NCBI RefSeq assembly: GCF_014905175.1
Contig: NC_057788.1
Coordinates: forward strand, 7,502,001-7,566,000
Reading direction: 5' to 3'
Length of the DNA: 64,000 nucleotides
DNA from: Aphidius gifuensis
Taxonomy: Eukaryota; Arthropoda; Insecta; Hymenoptera; Braconidae
Below, piece after piece: positions 21,845 through 33,777 of this stretch. The notes under the pieces were generated by a model, which saw nothing but the letters and a program-made list of their open reading frames with translations, was not told the origin of the DNA and searched no databases. The first letter of the stretch is position 1. Each line of letters opens with the position of its first letter. A program made the translations under genes and the position numbers.

Positions 21845-22867
21845 TTAAAATTTTTCAGTTATAGGTTTCATCCATTTGTCATAGTAACCAAATAATTCTG
21901 TGATTACTGTTGGATCATTTGGTGATACTGTAATAAGAGATACAATTCCAATAAAGGATCCAGATGAAATCGAAAGAACGGGATTACCTCCATCACCCTT
22001 GAACAGAACAAATTAAAATAATCAATCAATAATTTAAAAAAATCATAAATTATCATATATACAATAAGGTATAAATAATGGTAAAAATAATGACCTCGTG
22101 AATTTCATCTGTTTCCTTTGTCGGTTTGATGCACGATTGTCCAAGAGTCATAAAACCATATGCTCCAAAAATTTTTTTACAATGAAAACGCTTAATTGAT
22201 AAAACCGGCATTCTTGAAACACGTCCATTAGATGATTTAAAACCAATCATTTGTAATGAAAATGCTTGTGTGAGTAATGCTTCAGGAGAATTTATTTGTC
22301 CACGTGTGTGTGAAAAATATAGACTTTCTGTCAACTTAAAAATTTAATTAATAAAAAAAATATATATATATTCAAATATTTAACATAAGTATTTATTTAA
22401 TTTATCATCATACTTTTAATATGGATATATCATTGGCCCAAAAATCACGTGGTGAATATCCATGATGAATCATAACAAGAGCAACATCACTGAGTGTACC
22501 AAAATTATTAAAGTTATTACCATCACTAGTCCCAGATAAAACTTTAAGATTACCGTAAATAATATTCACATCAGATGTTACACAACTTGCTGATGTTAAT
22601 ATATGCAATGGAGTGATTATAGAACCGCCGCAAAGATGATGATTATCATAAATACGTACAGACACTTGAAAAGGTTGACTAGTGATATGAATATTATGAC
22701 CACCAACAAGTTTATTTGATAATTTTCCATTTACATCTGTTGAATATTTTTTTTGTTAATTTACATAATCAAAATTTAATAATATAATAATTAAACAAAT
22801 AATAATATTTACCATAAATAAAAGCAACCAAGTATAATACAATTGAATTTATTAAAATTCTTGCCAT
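21845..22867 (-). CDS. Secreted serine protease homologue, copy 1 (inactive)
   Basis: Chymotrypsin-fold pseudoenzyme of 256 residues. Exons (minus) 22813-22867, 22414-22736, 22095-22334 and 21845-21997. Signal peptide MARILINSIVLYLVAFIYG, short propeptide, then KLVGGHNI, the activation-site region. The catalytic His of TAAHC is Ser (LTSASC), Asp is kept (ANDISILK), and Ser of GDSGGP is Gly (GDGGNP), so hydrolysis is not expected. Cys42-58 (HLCGG, SASC) and Cys168-182 (FHCKK, GQSC) remain; the Cys before GDSGG and its partner are lost. Such homologues act as binding or cofactor proteins in insect haemolymph, and some occur in parasitoid venom. The role here is unknown. No clip domain. Confidence 0.9.
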
Positions 22868-23590
22868 TGCTTTTTTTTTTTTAACTTGTCTATTGAAAGA
22901 CTGAAATTGTTTTGATTAATATAAATTTTTAAATTAATTTTCTTGATACGAATTTTGGGGAAAATAAATATTCGTTATCATTATTTAAACATAGTTAATT
23001 TATGATGATAGTTACAATACTGATAAAAATATTTCGCTCATTATTTTGTACAGAATGATACACGAAAAAATATATATTCATAATTTTTTATTTACCTATC
23101 ATTGTTTGTAGTTTGATATAGCTCAATATGTAGTTTTAAATTATGTTAAATTATATTCAGTTTTTTTTCAATTAGAGAATAGATTATTAAAAATACCAAT
23201 GACGTAATTTATTTTAAATTATATTAAATTAAAAATAATATCAATGTTCTTTGATCAATTGATCATTTTTTTTTCAGTTTGCATTATGATTTAAAAAAAT
23301 AATAACAAAAAGTGCATATAATTTTAAATAATTGATGTCATCATTTTTGAAATCAATGATTTTAAAAAATCAAAAAACTATTTATTTACTCAAACAATAT
23401 ACGAAGATTTTTTATTTTTTGTTTTTTTCATCTAATCATATCATAAAACAAACATGAAAAATAAAAATTTGATAACAGTTTGAATTAAAATCTTGAAATT
23501 AATTTATGAGAGGAAAAAAAAAGTATATTAATTAAACATGAATATTTTTATTATTTAAATCATCATATAACAATTGAAATTAACATATTT
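22868..23590. other. Spacer between protease homologues 1 and 2
   Basis: Holds the promoter of copy 1 and the 3' flank of copy 2. At 23091-23127 (minus) is an exon-like string, attgagctatatcaaact..., ending GATAG/gtaaat. It recurs upstream of copies 3 (26339-26375) and 4 (28166-28202) but not 2, 5 or 7. Confidence 0.5.
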
Positions 23591-24603
23591 TTAAAATTTT
23601 TCAGTTGTAAGTTTCATCCATTTGTCATAGTAACCAAATAATTCTGTGATTACTGTTGGATCATTTGCTGATGTTGTGATAAGAGATACAATTCCAATGA
23701 AGGATCCAGATGCAAATGAAAGAACAGGATTACCTCCATCACCCTTAAATAAAACGAAATTGAAATAATCAATCAATAATTTAAAAAGAAAAAAATTTGT
23801 AAATTATTATATGAATAATGACCTCGGTAATTTGATCTGATGTCTCTCTCGGTTTGATGCACGATTGTCCAAGAGTAATAAGACCATATGCTCCAAAAAT
23901 ATCCTTACATCGATAATGCCAAAGTGTTGAAACTGGAATTCTTGAAATACGTCCATTAGATGATTTAAATCCAATCATTTGAAGACAATATGTTTTTGCA
24001 GGCAATACTTTTGGAGGATCTATTGGTTTACGCGTCATTGTAAAATGTAGACTATTTGTCAACTTGAAAATTAAATTAAAAATATATATATATATATTAT
24101 ATATATATATTATTATTTAAAATAAGTATTTATTTAATTTATCATCATACTTTTAATATAGATATATCGTTGGCCCAAAAATTACGTGGTGAATATCCAT
24201 GATGAATCATAACAAGAGCAACATCACTGAGTGTACCAAAATTATTTCTATTATTACCATCACTAGTCCCAGATAAAACTTTGAGATTACCGTAAATAAT
24301 ATCAACATCAGATGTTACACAACTTGCTGATGTTAGTACATGGAATTTACTGATTATACAACCACCACATAGATGATGATCATCATGAATACGTACAGAC
24401 ACTTGAAAAGGATAACCAGTGATGTCAACATTAAAACCACCAACAAGTTTATTTGATAATTTTCCATTTACATCTGTTGAATATTTTTTTGTTAATTTAC
24501 ATAATCAAAATTTAATAATATAATAATTAAACGAATAATAATATTTACCATAAATAAAAGCAACCAAGTATAATACAATTGAATTTATTAAAATTCTTGC
24601 CAT
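23591..24603 (-). CDS. Secreted serine protease homologue, copy 2 (inactive)
   Basis: 256 residues. Exons (minus) 24549-24603, 24151-24473, 23823-24062 and 23591-23743, the same sizes as copy 1 and very similar throughout. His is Ser (VLTSASC), Asp is kept (NDISILK), Ser is Gly (GDGGNPV). It has GGCII instead of GGSII after the first conserved Cys, adding a Cys shared with copies 6 and 7 that could form a new disulphide or dimer. Immediately upstream (24868-24930) is an intact copy of the last exon of the gustatory receptor, so this gene duplicated together with receptor sequence. Confidence 0.9.
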
Positions 24604-24867
24604 TGCTTATTTTTTTTTAACTTGTCGATTGAAAGACTGAAATTGCTTTGATTAATATAAATTTTTAAATTAATTTTCTTGATACGAATTTTGGGGAAAA
24701 TAAATATTCGCTATCATTATTTAAACATAGTTAATTTATGATGATAGTTACAATACTGATAAAAATATTACGCTCATTATTTTGTAAAGAATGATACACG
24801 AAAAAATATATAATCATTATTAATTTAAGTAATTTAATTTCGATGATAAAAAAAAAAAAAAAATCAA

Positions 24868-24930
24868 CTACTGTGATATGTCACTCATTTGAATGAGGAT
24901 TATAAGATTTGTCGTTACTGCCGTGATAAA
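24868..24930 (-). pseudogene. Orphan copy of gustatory receptor terminal exon
   Basis: 63 bases identical in reading frame to the receptor's last exon at 29851-29913, including the ttttcag acceptor and the TAG stop. Homology runs roughly 45 bases into the preceding intron and then ends; no other receptor exon is nearby. It lies 265 bases upstream of copy 2, the same spacing as the true exon has to copy 5. Confidence 0.85.
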
Positions 24931-25219
24931 CTGAAAATTAAATATTTTATTTATAAAATTAATGAAATATAATTTATTTCAAGTAATTTAATTTTGATAA
25001 AAATTTATAATGAAACTTTGGCCTGAAATTACATATTGTTTATTTAATTAAAAAAAAAAAACTACCAATTAAATTTAAAAAAAAAGCAATAAAAATCATA
25101 ATATTTTTGATCTTTTGGTATATATTTATTTAAATTTCATAAAATCACCAACAATATCATAATTCCAATAACAATGCATATATCAATTTAAAAAAAATAA
25201 AATAAACATCATCATGATG
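24931..25219. other. Spacer between receptor-exon relic and copy 3
   Basis: AT-rich; the first part is remnant receptor intron and the rest is 3' flank of copy 3. No gene seen. Confidence 0.4.
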
Positions 25220-26235
25220 TTAATAATTTTCAATCATGTCATTAATCCAATTAACATAAACAATAACTTTTGTGTATATTGCTAAATTTGGATGATAAAT
25301 TGAAATCGCAGAGATCATTCCAACAATATGATTTTCTTTAACTGTTATAATTGGATTACCTCCATCCCCCTATAAAATAAAAGAAAAAAAAAAATGTCAA
25401 TTTCTTTTTCAATAATTCAGATAACAAATAAAAATAAATATACCTTTATAAAAGAAGCTGCTGGAATGCTTGGTAAAATACAAGATTGTCCTGGCGAAAG
25501 AATGTAACCTGATCGAAAATATTTTGAACATTCTGTTCGTAAAATTGAATATACATTTAATTTTTCTAAACGTTCAATGTAAAATGGTAACGGAGGTTTT
25601 CCCCATCCAATAATTTCAAGATGAAATCTTTCATAAAGAAATTCAATTGACGGCAATACAACTTGTCTATTAAATTGTAATTCATTTGACAACTTGAAAA
25701 ACAAAAATATTAAAAATTAATTATAATCACATCAATAACAAATTAAATAATTAACAAATTAATTTTTATATTTCTCATTACTCGTAAAATAGAAATATCA
25801 TTTTTCCAAAATTCAACTGGTTTGTATTCTGGATGAATAATAACAAGTGAAACATCATGAAAACTTGCAACAGCATCAAAACCAATGATGTCATTACTTC
25901 CAATTAAAATTTCAATATTACTAAGAAATATATTTTTTCCAAGTGTGATACAGCTGGCAGTTGTAAGTATGTGATTTTCATTTATCATAGATCCACCACA
26001 AATATTATTATGATGAAGACGTAAGCTTACATAAAATGAATAATCATCAATATCAACATCAATACCACCAACGAGTTTATTAGCTTTTTTTCCATCTCCA
26101 ACTTGATTTATTTAAAAATAAATATATTATTAAAATTGAAATCTTGTTTTTTATAAATCAAATAGACTAAATTAATAACTTACCAGTAATATTTAATAAA
26201 AAAAATAACAAAAAATTAATAAAAAAACACAACAT
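25220..26235 (-). CDS. Secreted serine protease homologue, copy 3 (divergent, inactive)
   Basis: 256 residues. Exons (minus) 26184-26235, 25782-26101, 25444-25692 and 25220-25369, with the same four-exon plan but low identity to the others. Signal peptide MLCFFINFLLFFLLNITG, then KANKLVGGIDV. His is Ser (LTTASC), Asp is kept (KNDISILR), Ser is Gly (GDGGNPI). It keeps EIIGWGKP, the trypsin GWG motif that copies 1, 2, 4 and 5 have turned into GFK. This makes it the most trypsin-like and probably the closest to the family ancestor, and shows that both catalytic losses came before the duplications. Confidence 0.88.
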
Positions 26236-26918
26236 TGTTGTACAACAGCTTGACTACAACTGTGATATTATCAGCTTTATATTTTTTATTTTTACTGTAT
26301 TTTTTTTCTATGATGAGTTTTTAAAAAAAATTGTTTTATTTACCTATCATTGTTTGTAGTTTGATATAGCTCAATGTGTAGTTATAAATTATGTTAAATT
26401 ATATCTACTTTTTTTTTTTACATCAAAGTGTAAATAGATTGTTTTTTAATTTAAAAATAGATTATCAAAAATACCAATGACGTAGTTGATTTTTAATTAT
26501 AAAAAAATATAAATTGATAAGTTTTTATAAGTTTGCATTGTGATTTAAAAAAATATTAACAAATAATTTTAAATAATCAAAGAAATATCATCATTGAACA
26601 GAAAAATGATTTGATTATTTTGTTTAAAAATTATGTAATGTAGAAATATCACAATGATTTTTAAAAATGAAAAAACTATTTATTTACTTTGTCTATTTTG
26701 AATGGCAAAATTATAAATCAAACAATATATACGAAGATTTTTTATTTTTTTCATCTAATCATATCACAAAACAAACAAGAAAAAACAAAATTTTGATAAA
26801 CAGTTTGAATTAAAATCTTCAAGTTCATATGAGTGAAAAAAAATTTTGATTAAATTAAACATGAATATTATTATTATTTAGATCGTCATATATCAATTGA
26901 AATGAACATAATATATTT
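26236..26918. other. Spacer between protease homologues 3 and 4
   Basis: Contains the promoter of copy 3, the second occurrence of the exon-like string (26339-26375, minus) and the repeated 3' flank of copy 4. No gene seen. Confidence 0.45.
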
Positions 26919-27928
26919 TTAAAAATTTTCAGTTATAAGTTTCATCCATTTGTCATAGTAACCAAATAATTCTGTTATTACTGTTGGATCATTTGGTGAT
27001 GTTGTAATAAGAGATACAATTCCAATAAATCTAGATGAAATTAAAAGAACAGGATTACCTCCATCACCCTTAAATAAAACAAAATAGAAATAATCAATCA
27101 TTAATTTAAAAAGAAAAAAAATTATAAATTATTATATAAATATAAATAATGACCTCGGTAATTTGATCTGATGCTTCTTTTGGTTTGATGCACGATTGTC
27201 CAAAGTTAATTATACCATATGGTGCAAAACTATCTTTACATTCAAATTGAAAAAGCGATGAAACCAGCATTCTCGACATAAATCCATTACATGATTTAAA
27301 TCCAATCATTTGAAGACGATATGTTTGTGCAGGTAATGCTTTAGGACGATTGATTGGTCTACGTGTCAATGTGAAATATAGACTTTTTGTCAACTTAAAA
27401 AGTTAATTAAAAAAAAAAAAATATATATATATATTATTATTTAACACAAGTATTTATTTAATTTATCATCTTACTTTTAATATGGATATATCGTTGGCCC
27501 AAAAATTACGTGGTGAATATCCATGATGAATCATAACAAGAGCAACATCACTGAGTGTACCAAAATTATTTCTATTATTAACATCAGTAGTCCCAGATAA
27601 AACTTTGAGATTACCATAAATAATATTAACATCAGATGTTACACAACTTGCTGATGTTAATATATGCAATGGAGTGATTATAGAACCACCACAAAGATGA
27701 TGATCATCATGAATACGTATAGACACTTGAAAAGGATAATTATCGATAAGAACATGGGAACCACCAACAAGTTTATTTGATAATTTTCCATTTACATCTG
27801 TTGAATATTTTTTTTGTTAATTTACATAATCAAAATTTAATAATATAATAATTAAACAAATAATAATATTTACCATTAATTAAAACAACCAAGGATAATA
27901 CAATTAAATTTTTTAAAATTCTTGCCAT
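26919..27928 (-). CDS. Secreted serine protease homologue, copy 4 (inactive)
   Basis: 255 residues. Exons (minus) 27874-27928, 27475-27797, 27154-27393 and 26919-27068. The last exon is one codon shorter than in copies 1 and 2 (ISSRFIG against ISSGSFIG). The signal peptide differs slightly (MARILKNLIVLSLVVLING). Dead triad as LTSASC / NDISILK / GDGGNPV. The third exon is the most altered among the close copies (FECKDSFAPYGIINFGQSC), which affects the surface loops that would line a substrate cleft. Confidence 0.9.
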
Positions 27929-28582
27929 TATCAATTTTTTTCAACTTGTCGATTGAGAGCCTGAAATTGTTTTGATCAATATAAATTTTTAAATTAATTT
28001 TCTTGATATGAATTTTGGGAAAACTAAATAATCGTTATCATTATTTAAACATATTCAATTTATGATAATAGTTATAACACTGATAAAAATATTATGCTCA
28101 TTATTTTGTAAACAATGATACACAAAAAAATATATATTCATTATTCATTTATTCATAATTTTTTATTTACCTATTATTGTTTGTAGTTTGATATAGCTCA
28201 ATAGACAATATGTAGTTATATAAATTATGTTAAATTATATATATATATTTTTTTAATCAAAATGTAAATCGGTTGTTTCTTAATTCAAAAATTGATTATT
28301 GAAAATGCCAATGACGTAATTGATAAATTTTTCGTCATTTTGCATTGTGATTTAAAATGATTTTAAAAAATCAAAAAACTATTTATTTACTCAAACAATA
28401 TACGAAGATTTTTTATTTTTTGTTTTTTTCATCAAATCATATCATAAAACAAACATGAAAAATAAAATTTTGATAAGCAGTTTGAATCTTCAAGTTAATA
28501 TGAGAGAAAAAAATTTTTTATTAATTAAAAATGGTATTTTTATTATTTAGATCATCATATATCAATTGAAATTAACATATTT
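27929..28582. other. Spacer between protease homologues 4 and 5
   Basis: Promoter of copy 4, third occurrence of the exon-like string (28166-28202, minus), and 3' flank of copy 5. No gene seen. Confidence 0.45.
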
Positions 28583-29583
28583 TTAAAATTTTTCAATTGT
28601 AAGTTTCATCCATTTGTCATAGAAACCAAATAAATCTGTGATTACTGTTGGATCATTTGGTGATGTTGTAATAAGAGATACAATTCCAACAAAGGATCCA
28701 GATGAAATTGAAAGAACAGGATTACCTCCATCACCCTTAAATAAAAAAATAATTTAAATAAATCAATTAATAATTTAAAAATAAAAAAAATAATAAATTA
28801 TTATATATATAAATAATGACCTCGTTAATTTTATCTGATTTCTTTGTTGGTTTGATGCACGATTGTCCAAGAGTCATAAGACGATATACTTCCTTACATT
28901 GAAAATGCCAAATAAATGAAACCGGAAGTCTTGAAATATGTCCATTAGATAATTTAAATCCAATCATTTGAAGTCGAAATGTTTGTGCAACTAATGCTTC
29001 AGGAGGATTTATTTGTCCACGTGTGTGTGAAAAATATAGACTTTGTGTCAACTTAAAAATTTAATTAATAAAAAAATATATATATATTTAAATATTTAAC
29101 ATAAGTTTTTATTTAATTTATCATCATACTTTTAATATGGATATATCGTTGGCCCAAAAATCACGTGGTGAATATCCATGATGAATCATAACAAGAGCAA
29201 CATCACTGAGTGTACCAAAATTATTAAAGTTATTATTATCACTAGTCCCAGATAAAACTTTGAGATTACCGTAAATAATATTAACATCAGATGTTACACA
29301 ACTTGCTGATGTTAATATATGCAATGGAGTGATTATAGAACCGCCGCAAAGATGATGATTATCATAAATACGTACAGATACTTGAAAAGGTTGACTAGTG
29401 ATAACAACATTATGACCACCAACAAGTTTATTTGATAATTTTCCATTTACATCTGTTGAATATTTTTTTTGTTAATTTACATAATCAAAATTTAATAATA
29501 TAATAATTAAACAAATAATAATATTTACCATAAATAAAAGCAACCAAGTATAATACAATTGAATTTATTAAAATTCTTGCCAT
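28583..29583 (-). CDS. Secreted serine protease homologue, copy 5 (inactive)
   Basis: 253 residues. Exons (minus) 29529-29583, 29130-29452, 28821-29051 and 28583-28735. Closest to copy 1. Three codons are missing from exon 3 just before GQSC (CKEVYRLMTLGQSC), shortening the loop between Cys168 and Cys182. His and Ser are replaced as in the other copies. The intact gustatory receptor ends 268 bases upstream on the same strand, so the receptor 3' end and this promoter share a very short spacer. Confidence 0.9.
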
Positions 29584-29850
29584 TGCTTATTTTTTTTTAA
29601 CTTGTCTATTGAAAGCCTGAAATTGCTTTGATTAATATAAATTTTTAAATTAATTTTCTTGATACGAATTTTGGGGAAAATAAATATTCGTTATCATTAT
29701 TTAAACATAGTTAATTTATGATGATAGTCACAACACTGATAAAAATATTACACTCATTGTTTTGTAAAGAATGATACACAAAAAAATATATAATCATTAT
29801 TAATTTAAGTAATTTAATTTCGATGATAAAAAAAAAAAAAGAAAAATCAA

Positions 29851-31459
29851 CTACTGTGATATGTCACTCATTTGAATGAGGATTATAAGATTTGTCGTTA
29901 CTGCCGTGATAAACTGAAAATTAAATTTTTTATTTATAATATTATTGGTTGTATATAAAAAATGAAATATAATTTATAACTTACACTGCGTGCAAAACCA
30001 TAGCCTAATGTAAATAATTGACATGGTTTAAAAGACAATTGATTTTGAGTCACTTGAATTGAAAATTGACGTATTTCATTTCGATATTCTTCATTATTAT
30101 TGTTTATTTCGATTCTATGAATAATTTCACTCGTTCGATTGTACTGAAATAATAAATACATGAAATTTTTTAAATTTATAGCATAATAATAATTACCTCT
30201 GTTACTGTTGCATCACAAATATGATTCATACAAATGAATCCATAAGTTTGTGTTGAAATCCAAACAATAAGTATACAAGCTCGTTGAAATTTTATTTCTG
30301 ATGGAACTGTTGGAGAGAGCCATAGAAAATATATGTCATATGAAAATTCAATCGTTAGAAAAAATAATGTCATTACAGAAACTGTCAATTGAATTCCATG
30401 ATTTCTCGTTGCATGATAACCAATCACCCCAAATTGCAAATGAATTTGTCTGTAAAAAAAAAAAATCCTCATTATTATCAATAACTTTCTTATTAATTAT
30501 TATTTTATTAAATCAATTACTAAATATTTCGAAAGAAAAATTAATATCAACAAATTTCAACTATATTTTTAAATAAATATATAAATAATTTTTACTTTAA
30601 AACCTGAATTGTTGATAAAGTATCACGTTTATTAAATGATTTATCAATATTATTAGTCAAACTATTAATTTTATTTAATCCAGTAAATTTATTATTAATA
30701 CTTTTAACTTCAATTTTTTTCTTGACAATATTTTCCAATATTTCATTTATCATTTCAAGATTTATACCAATTATTCTGTAAAAAAAAAATAATCAATAAA
30801 TAAATGATTTATTTATTATAAAAGTATATATAAATTTTTACCTGACATATGTTCGATAAGTTAAATCACGAAAACTATTAACATGAACTGGAAATTGAAT
30901 GACCGTAATTATTAAAAAACTTGTCATTAAATCTTCCTCACTACTCAGCCAAACAACACCCATTGAATTTAATAAAATTACTGTTATAAACCATCCTCCA
31001 ACAGTATACACAATTTCGATGAATAATTTTTGATAATTAATTTCACCTTTTATTTCTTTCATACTTGTATCCACATCCTTTGCCATTTTCATAAATTTTG
31101 TATGACTCTAAAATTATTAAAAATCATTAAATTCATTAATTTAAATAATATAATAATTTAAATCTACTTACAATACCATATGGATATATTAAAACCATAT
31201 TTAAAACCATCATAAAAAAATGTGCATATAAAACGTAAAAAATAAGTTGTTCAGTTGGTTTTAACCAAGCCGATGAATATGAATATTTTAGCGTAAAATA
31301 ACCACAAACACAATAACTAGTTAAATAAATAATTGAATAACAAATACTTAATTTTAATTTAATTTTATCAATTGGAAAACGAATGAAACTACAACTCAGC
31401 ATTAAATTTATTATATACAATGGTAAAACAGCTGTTGTAAATGATTTTGGTTTCCACAT
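29851..31459 (-). CDS. Gustatory receptor (insect 7TM chemoreceptor)
   Basis: Predicted ligand-gated channel subunit of the 7tm_7 family, in the membrane of taste or internal chemosensory neurons. Exons (minus) 31172-31459, 30842-31107, 30596-30775, 30197-30449, 29985-30143 and 29851-29913 are phase-consistent and give 402 residues, typical for the family. Several hydrophobic segments (for example LPLYIINLMLSC, QLIFYVLYAHFFMMVL, FITVILLNSMGVVW, LTVSVMTLFFL) precede the conserved end: IRQFSIQVTQNQLSFKPC, LFTLGYGF and AVTTNLIILIQM. The hallmark TYxxxxxQF is altered to TNLIILIQM. LKQIHLQFG supports the exon 3-4 junction. No stops or frameshifts. It lies between protease homologues 5 and 6; ligand unknown. 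Confidence 0.88.
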
Positions 31460-32124
31460 TTTTAACTTATATTTAGTTTAAATTTTAATTATTAATTTGG
31501 TGTTATATTTTTCTCAATTAATCACAAGAAAAATAAAATTTTTAAATATCACAATAATAAATATTCACTTGATGTATGAGCAATTTTTATATTTTATTTT
31601 GCTACATCAACTTCACTTGAATAAATGACAATTTTATTATTCCTTGAACATAATCGATCCATAAAAATGCTCATTATGTCTAAGTGCAAAGGGAATTTTA
31701 TGGGCAATTAAGATCACGCAGATATGAATATCATTTCTACTGAATTTAATATTTTATAAACTATGAAAAAAAAAATACTACAGAATTTTTAACGTTATCA
31801 TCATCTCTTCGAAGCTATTTATTATTTCAAGTGTATATTTTTATTATCATATGTAATTTGTATTTTTTTTTTCCATATAAAAAAACAGTACTTGTTGTTG
31901 ACTGCAAAGTAGACATATTGATCATTTTAAAATGATAAAAAAAAATGGCTTTTACGGTATTAAAGATATTTTTTTACGATAAAAAAAGGAATAATTAAAA
32001 TTAAAAATTATAGGAGCAGTAGAGTAGATTAATTAAATTGTGAATTTAATTTAAAAAATACATAAAGAATAAATAATCCAATGAAATTATTTTCAAATAT
32101 AAATTTTATAAGTAAAAATAACTT
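31460..32124. other. Receptor promoter and 3' flank of copy 6
   Basis: AT-rich; a GC-richer stretch at 31635-31735 may belong to the receptor promoter. No gene seen. Confidence 0.35.
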
Positions 32125-33129
32125 TTAATATCTATTAATAATTCTCAGCAACCAATCATGATAATATTTTTCTACTTGTGTTACTATTGAAGGACAATCT
32201 GGTTCTGTTGAAACCAACGAAATAAATCCAATCAATTTTTTAGATTTTGTTGTAACAACAGGATTACCTCCATCTCCCTTTAAAAGTCAAGAAAAAATAT
32301 TAAAATGATAAATAATTGAAGCAAGAATATATATAAATATTATTACATGAACAATTTGATGTGATGCTGAATTTGGTTTGATGCATGATTGTCCCTTACG
32401 AACACCACCACTTAGAATAAATTGCTTGTTACACTCTGAACTCGACAAAAAAGTAATAGGAAATTTAGAAAGACGTATGCTATTTTCACCCAATAAAATC
32501 CAACCAATTAATTGAAATTTATAATTTGTAAATTGACTTATTTTTGGCCAGTCTATTGGCTTACAATATGGTGCTGTAATTAAACTTTTAGTCAACTAAA
32601 AAAAATAAATAATACATATATTTATTATATATGAAATTTGTTAAAATTATTTATATTATTAATTAATTTAACATACTTTTAATACGGATAAATCATTGGC
32701 CCAAAAATTACTTGGTGAATATTTATAATGAATAATAACAAAAGCAACATCACTTAGTGTACCATGATTATTTCTATTATCACCATCTCCTGTACCAGAT
32801 GAAACTTTAAGATTACCATAAACAATATTATTAGCAGATGTTACACAACTTGCTGATGTTAATATATGCAATGGAGTGATTATACAACCACCACAAAGAT
32901 GATGATCATCATGAATACGTACAGACACTTGAAAAGGATAATTATCGATAAGAACATGGGAACCACCAACAAGTTTATTTGATAATTTTCCATTTACATC
33001 TGTTGAATATTTTTTTGTTAATTTACATAATTAAAATTCAATAATATAATAATTAAACAAATAATAATATTTACCATAAATAAAAGCAACCAAGTATAAT
33101 ACAATTAAATTTATTAAAATTCTTGCCAT
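32125..33129 (-). CDS. Secreted serine protease homologue, copy 6 (inactive)
   Basis: 259 residues. Exons (minus) 33075-33129, 32677-32999, 32347-32595 and 32125-32277. The first two exons are close to copies 1-5 (LTSASC, NDLSVLK), but exons 3 and 4 are distinct (QLIGWILLG, GVRKGQSC, EPDCPS), including one added Cys. The split in similarity between 5' and 3' halves suggests gene conversion of the 5' half from a neighbour. GDGGNPV again lacks the catalytic Ser. Confidence 0.88.
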
Positions 33130-33777
33130 TATTTTTTTCTAACTTGTCGATTGAGAGCTCTATACTAGTATAAAATTAATTTGAAATTAATTTCTGTAAA
33201 TTTGAATTTTTTATCAAGTTTCGCATTTGATATTTGAATATGATAAAATATATTCTTTATCATTGTTTAAACATATCATGTATAAAAAGAGTAACAGAAA
33301 TTTTAAAATATAAAAAAAAAATGAATTAATTAATATTACAAGTTATTCTTGGGATGTTTTTTTTAATTTTATTTTATATATGCAATTTGAAAGAATTAAT
33401 TTTTAAATATTTATACAAGTTTGTCTTATAGAAATAGAAAAATAAGATGATAATATTTTACAAGTCAGCTTATTATGTTTTTATTAATTTTGAATTTAAT
33501 TTCTATTGTTAAAATTCATTGGGTGGTTATCCTTATCAAATAGCAAACATAAAAAATAGCTCTGATAAGTATCTGTATGTAAATTGTAAAATTTATATAA
33601 AATGTATTTACTCTTCTAAATTAGAAACAAAAAGAAGAAAAAATATTATACAAGCATGATTATATATTTTTTTTGTATTGTCAATGTTTAAAAGTTTTGA
33701 AAAATTAATTTAATTATTGTTAAATAATATTTAAACAAATTTAAATATTAAAATTTATATATGATTAAGATTTTTTA
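33130..33777. other. Spacer between protease homologues 6 and 7
   Basis: AT-rich, largely unique among the spacers. Promoter of copy 6 and 3' flank of copy 7. No gene seen. Confidence 0.35.
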
